Source: Microbacteriaceae bacterium UBA1487 (lineage in GTDB: Bacteria > Actinomycetota > Actinomycetes > Actinomycetales > Microbacteriaceae). Taken from it: 64,000 nt of DNA. How positions within the stretch are numbered: the first letter of the stretch is position 1; every line of letters begins with the position of its first letter. Below the pieces are notes generated by a model. That model saw only the letters and a program-made list of their open reading frames with translations, ran no database searches and was not told the origin of the DNA. The position numbers and the translations under genes are program-made. Where the stretch lies: the NCBI GenBank assembly GCA_002325245.1, contig DCRR01000022.1, forward strand, positions 68,438 to 132,437. The letters run 5' to 3'. Of the stretch, positions 24,197 to 32,276 are shown piece by piece.

Positions 24197-25462
24197 ATGA
24201 CCAGCACGAAGGCTCACGCCATTCGTTCCCGGTCGCTGAAGACGTCGATCGGTGGTGTCGCGATTCTGGCGACGACCGCCCTCGTGCTCAGCGGCTGCGC
24301 CACCACCGACGAGGGAACGACCCCCGCAGGCGACCTGACGCTCAAGATCGGTACCGCGCTTCCGCAGACCGGTAACCTCGCGTTCCTCGGCCCGCCCGAA
24401 GAGGCCGGCGTTGCCTACGCGGCTTCCGAGGTCGAGGCCTACGCCGAGACCACCGGACTCAGCCTCGAGATCGTCTACGGCGACTCCGGCGACACCGACA
24501 ACAAGGCCTACGAGACCGAGATCCCGCGTCTCCTCGGCGAGGACGTCTCGGCGATCCTCGGTGCGGCGTCCTCCGGCGTCTCGCTCCAGTTCATCGACCA
24601 GGTCACGGGCGCCGGAGTCATCCAGTTCTCGCCGGCCAACACGTCGGACGCGTTCTCGACCTACGACGACAACGGCCTGTACTTCCGTACGGCTCCGTCG
24701 GACGTTCTCCAGGGTGAGGTTCTCGGAAACCTCATCGCCGAGGACGGCAACCAGACGCTCGGCATGATCGTGCTGAACGACTCGTACGGCACCGGACTCG
24801 CGAAGTACGTGACGGAGGCCTTCGAGGCCGCCGGCGGTACCGTCGTCGCGGCTCCGACCTACAACACGGGTGACACGACCTTCGACGCGCAGATCTCGGA
24901 GGTGCTCGCGGCGGACCCCGACGCGATCGCCCTGATCACGTTCGCCGAGGTCTCGACGATCATCCCGAACATCGTGAGCGACTTCCCCGCGGAGAAGCTC
25001 TACTTCGTTGACGGCAACCTCGCCAACTTCGGTGACGAGTTCGCCGAGGGCACCCTCACGGGCGCCAAGGGCACCCTGCCCGGTCTCAGCGTCGACACCC
25101 TGGGTGACTTCACCTCGGCACTCGACGCCTTCCTTGAGGCTGAGGGCTCGGCTGCGCTCGACGAGTACAGCTACGCGGCCGAGTCGTACGACGCCGTCAT
25201 CCTCCTCTCGCTTGCCGCTCTCGCGGCCGGCTCGACCGAGGGTGCCGACATCGCGGCGAAGCTGCAGGAAGTCTCCGGTGGCTCGGGTGACGGTGAGACG
25301 TGCACGACCTTCGCGGCGTGCGCCGACATCATCCTCGATGGCGGAGTTGCCGACTACGACGGCATCTCCGGTCCGATCACCTTCGACGAGGTCGGCGACC
25401 CGACCGAGGCGTCGATCGGCATCTACATCTACGGTGACGACAACACCTACACCGCGTACTAA
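24197..25462 (+). CDS. Branched-chain amino-acid-type ABC substrate-binding lipoprotein (second paralogue)
   Basis: 421 residues from the ATG at 24197, chosen because GAGGAG lies 5-6 bases upstream and the in-frame extension further 5' is not needed. The lipobox LSGC gives Cys34. 'LTLKIGTALPQTGNLAFLGPPEEAGV' opens the LivK-type fold. It shares the domain plan and C-terminal 'YDGISGPITFDEVGDPTEASIGIYIYG' ending with the first paralogue, so the two arose by duplication. The codon usage is more biased than in the first copy (many GCC/CTC/GAG), consistent with high expression. A terminator follows. Confidence 0.87.
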   Translation: MTSTKAHAIRSRSLKTSIGGVAILATTALVLSGCATTDEGTTPAGDLTLKIGTALPQTGNLAFLGPPEEAGVAYAASEVEAYAETTGLSLEIVYGDSGDTDNKAYETEIPRLLGEDVSAILGAASSGVSLQFIDQVTGAGVIQFSPANTSDAFSTYDDNGLYFRTAPSDVLQGEVLGNLIAEDGNQTLGMIVLNDSYGTGLAKYVTEAFEAAGGTVVAAPTYNTGDTTFDAQISEVLAADPDAIALITFAEVSTIIPNIVSDFPAEKLYFVDGNLANFGDEFAEGTLTGAKGTLPGLSVDTLGDFTSALDAFLEAEGSAALDEYSYAAESYDAVILLSLAALAAGSTEGADIAAKLQEVSGGSGDGETCTTFAACADIILDGGVADYDGISGPITFDEVGDPTEASIGIYIYGDDNTYTAY

Positions 25463-25472
25463 GCGGTAACGG

Positions 25473-25502
25473 AGGGGCCCCGGTCTTCTGGCTGGGGCCC
25501 TT
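25473..25502 (+). terminator. Terminator after the second livK gene
   Basis: AGGGGCCCC (25473-25481) pairs with GGGGCCCTT (25494-25502), 9 bp including one G-T, around a 12-base loop, followed by TCCCG. It separates the gene from the repeat array that begins at 25520. Confidence 0.72.
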
Positions 25503-25518
25503 TCCCGTCCCCCCGAGC

Positions 25519-25800
25519 GGGTTGAGTAGCGCCCTCCGGGCGCGTATCGAAACCCCAAGCCCCCGCGGGTTGAGTAGTCGCTCAGCGACGTATCGAAACC
25601 CAGACCGCCCAGCAGGTCTCGATACGCCGCTGCGCGCCTACTCGACCGTCAAGCTCGAGCGGGATGAGCGGGTTGAGTAGGCGCCTCCGGCGCCGTGTCG
25701 AAACCGCAAGGCCCTGCGGGCTGAGTAGCGTCCTCCGGGCGCGTATCGAAACCGCAAGGCTCTGCGGGTTGAATAGTCGCTCAGCGACGTATCGAAACCC
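25519..25800. repeat. Left array: six imperfect palindromic units
   Basis: Six units of 33-36 bases start at 25520, 25568, 25615, 25671, 25719 and 25767, spaced 48, 47, 56, 48 and 48 bases. Each has a left arm GGTTGAGTAG, a variable GC-rich hairpin and a right arm GTATCGAAACC. Unit 3 (25615-25647) is inverted and belongs to a subtype with GGTC...GACC ends. Linkers between some units are also alike (GCAAGGCCCTGC, GCAAGGCTCTGC). The array fills the 377-base gap between the second livK gene and the GIY-YIG gene. There are no genes in it. Confidence 0.92.
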
Positions 25801-25839
25801 GACTTCTCCACGTCCCGCGACATCCCGCACCATCGACTC

Positions 25840-26127
25840 ATGATGGGCGTCTACATGCTTCGGTGCGGCGACGGCAGCTACTACGTCGGCAGCTCGCGCA
25901 ACATCGAGCACCGGCTCTGGCAGCACTCGACGGGCGCTGGGGGCGACTACACCTCCAAACGCCAGCCGGTAGAGCTGGTGTTCGTCCAGGAGTTCGACCG
26001 CATCGACGAGGCGTACGTGCGGGAGAAGCAGCTCCAGGGCTGGTCTCGACGCAAGCGGGAGGCGCTGATCGAGTCGCGCTGGGACGATCTTCCGGGGTTG
26101 AGCCGGAAGGTGTTCGGGCGGGGGTAG
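25840..26127 (+). CDS. GIY-YIG nuclease domain protein inside the repeat arrays
   Basis: 95 residues, a single GIY-YIG domain of the short UPF0213/YhbQ type. G3-V4-Y5 is the 'GIY', Y15-V16-G17 the 'YIG', Arg25 the catalytic Arg and Glu62 the likely metal ligand; His29 in 'RLWQHSTGAGG' is also typical. All key residues are present, so it is probably an active endonuclease. There is no good ribosome binding site before the ATGs at 25840/25843. It is the only gene between two six-unit palindrome arrays, which suggests that nuclease and repeats are functionally linked. Its cellular role is unknown. Confidence 0.88.
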   Translation: MMGVYMLRCGDGSYYVGSSRNIEHRLWQHSTGAGGDYTSKRQPVELVFVQEFDRIDEAYVREKQLQGWSRRKREALIESRWDDLPGLSRKVFGRG

Positions 26128-26142
26128 GGGGTGGGGGACTGC

Positions 26143-26421
26143 GGTTTCGATACGCGCCCGCAGGCGCTGCTCAACCCGCAGAGCCTTGCGGTTTCGATAC
26201 GCGCCCGCGGGGCGCTACTCAACCCGCTCGAGCTTGGCGGTCGAGTAGTCGCGGAGCGACGTATCGAGAAGACCAGTGGGGCGTGTACGGGTTTCGATAC
26301 GCGCCCATAGGGCGCTACTCAACCCGCAGCGCCTTGCGGTTTCGATACGGCGCCAATGGCGCCTACTCAACCCGCTGAGGCGCGGGGTTTCGATACGCGC
26401 CCGGAGGGCGCTACTCAACTC
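26143..26421. repeat. Right array: six imperfect palindromic units, mostly inverted
   Basis: Units start at 26143, 26190, 26239, 26290, 26338 and 26386, spaced 47, 49, 51, 48 and 48 bases. Five read GGTTTCGATAC...CTACTCAACC, the reverse complement of the left array; unit 9 (26239-26274) is in the opposite sense and of the GGTC...GACC subtype. The linker between units 7 and 8 (GCAGAGCCTTGC) is the exact reverse complement of the linker between units 5 and 6. The last unit ends 10 bases before the livF stop. This fills the 302-base gap; no gene is seen in it. Confidence 0.92.
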
Positions 26422-26429
26422 GCAGGGGG

Positions 26430-27185
26430 TCAGGTGCCGAGGGTGCCGAGGTAGAGGCCGATGACCTTGGGGTCGTTCAGCAGCTCGCGCCCGGTGCCGG
26501 TGTAGGCATCCCGGCCCTGGTCGAGCACGTATCCGCGGTCGCAGATCTGCAGGCAGCGGCGCGCGTTCTGCTCGACCATGATGGTCGTCACGCCGGCCTT
26601 GTTGATCTCCGAGACGCGGATGAACGCCTCGTCCTGGCGCACCGGCGACAGGCCAGCGGAGGGCTCGTCGAGCAGCAGCACCTTCGGGTCCATCATCAGC
26701 GCGCGGGACATCGCCACCATCTGGCGCTCACCTCCGGAGAGCGAGCCGGCGCGCTGCTTCAGCCGCGACCCGAGCTCCGCGAAGATGCTCGTCACGAACT
26801 CGAGACGCTCGTTGTACGCCTTCGGCCGCTGGTAGATCCCCATCTGCAGGTTCTCTTCGATCGACAGCGTCGGGAAGACGTTGTTGTTCTGCGGAACGAA
26901 GCCGACGCCGCGGGCGACCAGTTTATTCGCCTTCAGCCCGGTGATCTCGTCGCCCTCGAGCGAGATGCTGCCACTGCGGATCTTCACCTGGCCGAAGATC
27001 GCCTTCAGCAGCGTCGACTTCCCGGCGCCGTTGGGGCCGATGATGCCGATCAGCTCGCCCTGGTGGGCGACCAGGTTGGTGCCGTTCAGGATGTTGACGC
27101 CCGGGAGGTACCCGGCGACGAGATCCTTGACGTCGACGACCGCGGTCTTCGTGGCGGATGCAGGAGTGGCCATGGTCTCGCTCAC
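26430..27185 (-). CDS. livF: Branched-chain amino-acid-type ABC transporter ATPase LivF
   Basis: 251 residues from a GTG at 27185 that overlaps the livG stop; an ATG at 27173 is an equally good start. Walker A GPNGAGKST (about 50-58), signature LSGGERQ and Walker B 'KVLLLDEP' are complete. 'GYLPGVNILNGTNL' and the 'FVPQNNNVFPTLSIEENL' segment place it in the LivF branch. It energises uptake together with LivG. It is the last gene of livH-livM-livG-livF, and its stop abuts the repeat array. Confidence 0.93.
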   Translation of the reverse strand: MSETMATPASATKTAVVDVKDLVAGYLPGVNILNGTNLVAHQGELIGIIGPNGAGKSTLLKAIFGQVKIRSGSISLEGDEITGLKANKLVARGVGFVPQNNNVFPTLSIEENLQMGIYQRPKAYNERLEFVTSIFAELGSRLKQRAGSLSGGERQMVAMSRALMMDPKVLLLDEPSAGLSPVRQDEAFIRVSEINKAGVTTIMVEQNARRCLQICDRGYVLDQGRDAYTGTGRELLNDPKVIGLYLGTLGT

Positions 27186-28165
27186 TTCTTCTTGCGCTTG
27201 GAGGCGGGGGCTTCGGCGTCGAGCTCGGCCTCATACTCGGCCTCGATCTGCTCGGCGGCCTTCTTGCCGGTGCCCTCGGGGTCGGGGATGCGTCCGGTCA
27301 CGATGCCCAGGTCGACGTCCTGGTGGGCGCCCAGATAGGCGTCGATCACGGCGGGATCCTTCATCACCGCGTCGGGCGGACCCTCGGCGACGACCTTGCC
27401 CTCGGCCATGACGACGACCCAGTCGGCGATGTGACGCACCATGTGCATGTCGTGCTCGACGAAGAGCACCGTCATGCCCTCTTCCTTCAGGTCGAGAATG
27501 TGATCCAGCAACGACTGCGTGAGCGCCGGGTTCACACCGGCCATCGGCTCGTCGAGCATGACCAGCGTCGGGTCGGACATCAGGGCACGGGCCATCTCGA
27601 GCAGCTTGCGCTGCCCACCGGAGAGGCTGGCGGCGAAGTCGTCGCTCTTGGCGTCGAGCTTGAACTTCTTGAGCAGCACCTCCGCCTTCTTCTCGATCTG
27701 CTCGTCCTGCCCGCGCCACAGGAACGGGAACAGGCTCGGGAGGAACCGCTCGCCCGTCTGGCCCTTTGCGCCGAGCTTCATGTTCTCGAGCACGGTGAGC
27801 AGTCCGAGCGCCTTGGTCAGCTGGAAGGTGCGCACCTGGCCGCGCTGGGCGACCTTGAACGCGGGCACACCCGAGATCGAGCGGCCGTCGAACGACCACT
27901 CGCCCTGGTCGGGCTTGTCGAAGCCGGTCAGCAGGTTGAACAGCGTCGTCTTGCCGGCGCCGTTCGGCCCGATGAGGGCGGTGATCGCGTTGCGCGGGAT
28001 CTCCAGGTGGTCGACGTCGACCGCGGTGAGACCGCCGAAGCGCCGCTGGATTCCATCCATCACGATGACCGGGTCGACCTTGGCCACGCCGGGCTTGATC
28101 TCGCCCTGGTGCAGGCCCGTCGTCTTCTCGCGCGCGACGGGAGGCGTCTGATCGCTACTTGACAA
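27182..28165 (-). CDS. livG: Branched-chain amino-acid-type ABC transporter ATPase LivG
   Basis: 327 residues. Walker A GPNGAGKTT (66-74), signature LSGGQRKLLEMARALM and Walker B 'TLVMLDEPMAGVNP' are intact; 'TFQLTKALGLLTVLENMKLG' is LivG-like. The start appears to be a TTG overlapping the livM stop; no ATG or GTG gives a complete domain. An extra N-terminus of about 30 and a charged C-terminal tail of about 50 residues (Glu/Ala then KRKKK) make it longer than E. coli LivG (255). Confidence 0.93.
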   Translation of the reverse strand: MSSSDQTPPVAREKTTGLHQGEIKPGVAKVDPVIVMDGIQRRFGGLTAVDVDHLEIPRNAITALIGPNGAGKTTLFNLLTGFDKPDQGEWSFDGRSISGVPAFKVAQRGQVRTFQLTKALGLLTVLENMKLGAKGQTGERFLPSLFPFLWRGQDEQIEKKAEVLLKKFKLDAKSDDFAASLSGGQRKLLEMARALMSDPTLVMLDEPMAGVNPALTQSLLDHILDLKEEGMTVLFVEHDMHMVRHIADWVVVMAEGKVVAEGPPDAVMKDPAVIDAYLGAHQDVDLGIVTGRIPDPEGTGKKAAEQIEAEYEAELDAEAPASKRKKK

Positions 28166-29135
28166 AGGTCAGCTCCTTCTTGTTCCCGAGGATCCCCTGG
28201 GGCCGGAAGATGACGATGAGCATCAGGGCCACACCGACCAGCACGAAGCGGAGCGTCTGAGCCTGGATCGACGACATGAACGGCAGTACGCCCGCCTGCA
28301 CCATGGCCGGCAGCACGTTGCTCAGCAGGGTCTGGATGACCCAGAAGATGACCGCGCCGATCACCGGACCGAAGACCGTGGCCGCACCGCCGAGCAGGAG
28401 CGCCGTCCAGACGAAGAAGGTCAGCGAGGTGACGTACACGCCGGGGCTGATCGCCGAGGGCAGGGCGTAGACGATGCCGCCCGCCGCCGCGATCACGCCG
28501 CCGATGATGAGCGCCTGCATCTTGTACGAGAAGACGTTCTTGCCGAGGGCGCGCACCGCATCCTCGTCTTCACGGATGCCCTTGATCACGCGCCCCCACG
28601 GGCTGCGCATGAGCGACCAGACGAGCAGGATCGCCAGCGCGAGCGTGATGAGGCCCATGATGCGCACCCACCACTGGGTCTCGTTGTACTCCCACGGACC
28701 GAAGCCGTAGGTGCCCTGCGGGATCGGGTTCGACTCGCGGAAGCTCGAGTGGTAGCCGCTGAGGCCGTCCGCCGAGCCGGTGACGTCGTCGAACGCGGTC
28801 GTGAGGAACAGCAGCCGCAGCACCTCGGCCGCGGCGATGGTCACGATCGCGAGGTAGTCGCCGCGCAGACGGAGTGTCGGGATTCCGAGGATCAGCGCGA
28901 AGATCACCGCGCCCACCAGGCCGACGAGCACGCCGCCCCACCACGGGAAGCCGAAGGTCAGGATGGAGATCGCGTAGCCGTAGGCGCCGATCGCCATGAA
29001 GCCCGCGATGCCCATGTTGAGCAGGCCCGCGTAGCCGAAGTGCACCGCGAGGCCGAGCGCCGCGAGAGCGTAGGCGAGGGTGGCCGGACTCAGAATCGAG
29101 GAGCCGGTGTTCGAGAGGATTTGCAGCCAATCCAT
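28155..29135 (-). CDS. livM: Branched-chain amino-acid-type ABC transporter permease LivM
   Basis: 326 residues with about ten hydrophobic segments. 'GYAGLLNMGIAGFMAIGAYGYA' near the N-terminus and 'RSPWGRVIKGIREDEDAVRALGKN' (the coupling loop to the ATPase) define the family. The end 'IFRPQGILGNKKELTFVK' matches the ending of LivH. It lies 9 bases after livH and overlaps livG by 11 bases, one operon. Confidence 0.93.
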   Translation of the reverse strand: MDWLQILSNTGSSILSPATLAYALAALGLAVHFGYAGLLNMGIAGFMAIGAYGYAISILTFGFPWWGGVLVGLVGAVIFALILGIPTLRLRGDYLAIVTIAAAEVLRLLFLTTAFDDVTGSADGLSGYHSSFRESNPIPQGTYGFGPWEYNETQWWVRIMGLITLALAILLVWSLMRSPWGRVIKGIREDEDAVRALGKNVFSYKMQALIIGGVIAAAGGIVYALPSAISPGVYVTSLTFFVWTALLLGGAATVFGPVIGAVIFWVIQTLLSNVLPAMVQAGVLPFMSSIQAQTLRFVLVGVALMLIVIFRPQGILGNKKELTFVK

Positions 29136-29144
29136 GGCGGGCGC

Positions 29145-30467
29145 CTAACCTATTCTCTCTCGGCGACCCAGGATGCCCTGAGGTCGGAACAGCAGAACGA
29201 TGATGAGCACGCCGAGCGCGCCGACGTACTTCAGGTCGGCCGGGATCCACAGGCTCGACACCTCGACGAGCATGCCGACGATGATCGAGCCGATCAGCGC
29301 GCCGAACGCCGTGCCGAGACCGCCGAGCGTGACCGCGGCGAACACGAGCAGCAGGATCTGCGCGCCCATATCCCACTTGATGCCGGGGCGGAAGTACGCC
29401 CACAGCACGCCGGAGAGCGAGGCGAGCGTTGCGGCAACGACCCAGACCACGCGGACCACGCGGTCCACATCGATGCCGGATGCCGCCGCCAGCGACGGGT
29501 TGTCGGACACCGCGCGCGTGGCCTTGCCGAGCTTGGTGAACAGCAGCCACCAGGCGAAGACCAGGATGACAACGATCGACAGTCCCATGCTCGCCATGTC
29601 GATCACGCTGAGCGAGACGACGCCGAACAGCGGGATCTTGGCGGCGTCGGCGCCGGGAAGCTGGATCGTGCCGCCGCCGATGAAGAACTGGAACACGTAG
29701 CGGGCGGTCAGCGAGAGGCCGATGCTCACGATCATCAGCTGAACGATGCCGACGCCCTTCTTGCGCAGCGGTCTCCACAGACCCGCATCGAGGCCCCAGC
29801 CGGCTGCGGCGCCCATCACCACGGCGAGCGGGATGGCGAGCCAGATCGGGAAGTTGAACAGCGTCGAGAACATCAGCGTCATCACGGCGCCGAACGTCAC
29901 CATCTCGGCGTGCGCGAAGTTGGAGATGCCGGTCGTGCCGAAGACCAGCGACAGGCCGATCGCGGCCAGGCCGAGCATCAGTCCGAAGTTCAGGCCGTTG
30001 ACGAGTCGCTGCACGAGCTGGTCGAAGAAGCTCGTGACGTTGCGCTCGCCCTCTCCGATGAAGAAGTTCACGGTGACGCGCCCGCCAGCCCCGACGGCGG
30101 CGTCGCGCACGTTCGGCGTCTCGGAGGTCTCATCGACGACGGCGATGCCCTCGGGGAGGGTGTCCTCGTTGAGGGTGACGGTATAGGTCACGTTGCGCTC
30201 GGGGACGCCGACGGCCCACTGGCCCTCGGCATCCGTCTCGACCACCGTGTCGATACCGTTGCCGGAGACGGTGAGTTCGACATCCTCGAGGGGATTGCCG
30301 TCCAGCTGAACGTTGCCGCTCACCCGGTAGTCGTAGGTGTCGGTGTCGACTTCGTCGGCGTAGGCCGGGGAAGCGGCGAAGAGTGCCATGGCCGCGATGG
30401 CGGTCGCGAGCACTCCTGTCACGATGCGCACGCGATGGCGCGTGGGTCGGTCGGCGGCGAGAGCCAC
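29145..30467 (-). CDS. livH: LivH-type permease fused to a secreted beta-rich N-terminal domain
   Basis: 440 residues from a GTG at 30467 with GGAGG 5 bases upstream; a longer frame to 30515 lacks such a site. Residues 1-37 form a signal peptide with an AYA-DEV cleavage site. About 38-140 are a soluble domain with the pattern of a carboxypeptidase-regulatory/Ig-like beta-sandwich ('RVSGNVQLDGNPLEDVELTVSG', 'TDAEGQWAVGVPE'). The LivH permease follows ('GLMLGLAAIGLSLVFGTTGISNFAHAEMV', ending 'RPQGILGRRERIG'). Ordinary LivH (about 300 residues) has no such domain. It may dock the binding lipoproteins; this is inference. Confidence 0.88.
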   Translation of the reverse strand: MALAADRPTRHRVRIVTGVLATAIAAMALFAASPAYADEVDTDTYDYRVSGNVQLDGNPLEDVELTVSGNGIDTVVETDAEGQWAVGVPERNVTYTVTLNEDTLPEGIAVVDETSETPNVRDAAVGAGGRVTVNFFIGEGERNVTSFFDQLVQRLVNGLNFGLMLGLAAIGLSLVFGTTGISNFAHAEMVTFGAVMTLMFSTLFNFPIWLAIPLAVVMGAAAGWGLDAGLWRPLRKKGVGIVQLMIVSIGLSLTARYVFQFFIGGGTIQLPGADAAKIPLFGVVSLSVIDMASMGLSIVVILVFAWWLLFTKLGKATRAVSDNPSLAAASGIDVDRVVRVVWVVAATLASLSGVLWAYFRPGIKWDMGAQILLLVFAAVTLGGLGTAFGALIGSIIVGMLVEVSSLWIPADLKYVGALGVLIIVLLFRPQGILGRRERIG

Positions 30468-30675
30468 AGGACCTCCAGTTCTCGGGTGAAAAGCAGGCGC
30501 GACGAGCGCAGACACACACGAACGTCGTCGTTGACGCTACTGAGCCTATGTTGCGACGGTGTTTCCATGCGAACTCAACTTGTGACGGATTTCCCTGCGC
30601 GGTGAGCCGTTAAGCTTCATGTACCCGTCTCCAGTGTTGTAGTCGGCGACCACAACCACGCCTTGCAGGAGCGAC
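30468..30675. promoter_or_regulatory. Divergent control region livH/guaB
   Basis: The 208-base gap holds a minus-strand TAGGCT (30548-30543), a fair -10 for livH that gives a leader of about 70 bases. For guaB, TAAGCT (30611-30616) is the best -10 candidate; TTGTGAC at 30580 is too far upstream to be its -35. AGGAG lies 8 bases before the guaB ATG. No stable long hairpin is seen. Confidence 0.4.
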
Positions 30676-32178
30676 ATGGACCAGCACGACCCCTTCGCCT
30701 TCGTCGGACTCACCTACGACGACGTCATGCTTCTGCCCGGGCACACGGACGTGATCCCGAGCGAGGCGGACACCTCTTCGCGCCTGACCAAGCGGATCAG
30801 CGTGACCGCGCCGCTGGTGTCCAGCGCGATGGACACCGTGACCGAGTCGCGCATGGCGATCGCGATGGCGCGACAGGGCGGCCTCGGCGTGCTGCACCGC
30901 AACCTCTCGATCGAGGAGCAGGCGCGTCACGTCGACAAGGTGAAGCGCAGCGAGTCCGGGATGATCACGAACCCGGTGACGACGACGCCGGATGCCACGG
31001 TCGCTGAGGTGGACGCGCTCTGCGGGCAGTTCCGGGTCTCCGGCCTCCCCGTGGTCGAGGGCGACGGAACGCTCGTCGGCATCATCACCAACCGCGACAT
31101 GCGCTTCGTCTCAGAGTTCGAGGCCAAGAACACGCTCGTGCGTGACGTCATGACGACGGCGCCGCTGATCACCGCCCCCGAGGGCATCGACCCGGATGAA
31201 GCGATCGCGATCTTCGCCCAGCACAAGATCGAGAAGCTTCCGCTGGTCGACGGCGCGGGGCGGCTGCGCGGCCTCATCACGGTGAAGGACTTCGACAAGA
31301 GCGAGAAGTACCCGAACGCGACCAAGGACGCGGAGGGTCGCCTGCGGGTCGGTGCGGCGATCGGGTTCTTCGGCGACGCGTGGGAGCGGGCCGGGGCGCT
31401 GCGCGACGCGGGCGTCGACGTCATCGTCGTCGACACCGCGAATGGCGACTCGAAGGGCGTGCTCGAGATCATCTCCCGCCTCAAGGCGGACCCGGCGTTC
31501 GCCGCGGTCGACGTGATCGGCGGCAACGTCGCCACCCGCTCGGGCGCGCAGGCGCTCGTGGATGCGGGTGCCGACGCCATCAAGGTGGGCGTGGGTCCGG
31601 GGTCCATCTGCACGACGCGCGTCGTCGCGGGTGTCGGGGTTCCGCAGGTGACGGCGGTCTATGAGGCCTCCCTCGCCGCGCGCGCCGCGGGAGTGCCGCT
31701 GATCGCCGACGGCGGCCTGCAGTACTCGGGCGACATCGCGAAGGCGCTCGTTGCGGGTGCTGACACCGTGATGCTCGGCTCGCTGCTCGCGGGCACCGAT
31801 GAGAGCCCCGGCGACCTCGTCTACCAGAACGGCAAGCAGTTCAAGAACTACCGCGGCATGGGCTCGCTCGGCGCTCTCTCGGATCGCGGCAAGAAGACCT
31901 CCTACTCGCGCGACCGCTACTTCCAGGCCGATGTGCCCTCGGATGCGCAGCTGATCCCCGAGGGCATCGAGGGGCGCGTGCCGTACCGCGGCGCGCTCGG
32001 CGCGACCGTGTACCAGCTGGTGGGCGGCCTGCGGCAGTCGATGTTCTACGTCGGTGCGCGCAACATCGCCGAGCTGAAGTCGCTCGGCAAGTTCGTGCGC
32101 ATCACCCCCGCGGGACTCAAGGAGTCCCACCCCCACGACATCCAGATGACCGTCGAGGCCCCCAACTACACCCGCTGA
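30676..32178 (+). CDS. guaB: Inosine-5'-monophosphate dehydrogenase
   Basis: 500 residues. It oxidises IMP to XMP with NAD+, the committed step to GMP. The catalytic Cys312 is in 'GPGSICTTRVVAGVGVPQ'. Two CBS domains (about 95-210, 'MTTAPLITAPEGIDPDEAIAIF') are inserted in the TIM barrel, and 'MGSLGAL' and the mobile flap 'GIEGRVPYRG' are present. AGGAG precedes the ATG. guaB3 and guaA are nearby but separated by other genes. Confidence 0.96.
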   Translation: MDQHDPFAFVGLTYDDVMLLPGHTDVIPSEADTSSRLTKRISVTAPLVSSAMDTVTESRMAIAMARQGGLGVLHRNLSIEEQARHVDKVKRSESGMITNPVTTTPDATVAEVDALCGQFRVSGLPVVEGDGTLVGIITNRDMRFVSEFEAKNTLVRDVMTTAPLITAPEGIDPDEAIAIFAQHKIEKLPLVDGAGRLRGLITVKDFDKSEKYPNATKDAEGRLRVGAAIGFFGDAWERAGALRDAGVDVIVVDTANGDSKGVLEIISRLKADPAFAAVDVIGGNVATRSGAQALVDAGADAIKVGVGPGSICTTRVVAGVGVPQVTAVYEASLAARAAGVPLIADGGLQYSGDIAKALVAGADTVMLGSLLAGTDESPGDLVYQNGKQFKNYRGMGSLGALSDRGKKTSYSRDRYFQADVPSDAQLIPEGIEGRVPYRGALGATVYQLVGGLRQSMFYVGARNIAELKSLGKFVRITPAGLKESHPHDIQMTVEAPNYTR

Positions 32179-32194
32179 CTCATGGCCTCTTGGC

Positions 32195-32254
32195 GGCGGG
32201 GATGCATCCCTGACGCCAGCGAGTGCCGCGCGCGGCACGCGGTCGGGGTGCGAG
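32195..32254. repeat. Left inverted repeat of the AbiEi/nuclease cassette
   Basis: Two palindromes 12 bases apart: GGGATGCATCCC (32199-32210) and GTGCCGCGCGCGGCAC (32223-32238), followed by GCGGTCGGGGTGCGAG (32239-32254). The same elements with the same 12-base spacing occur in inverted orientation at 33320-33379. It starts 17 bases after the guaB stop. Confidence 0.85.
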
Positions 32255-32276
32255 CAACTCGTTCGCAGGGTGAGCG

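Noticed and set aside
25519..26421. CRISPR array
   Set aside because: The period near 48 bases is CRISPR-like, but units are whole imperfect palindromes in both orientations, the between-unit linkers are similar rather than unique, and there are no cas genes.
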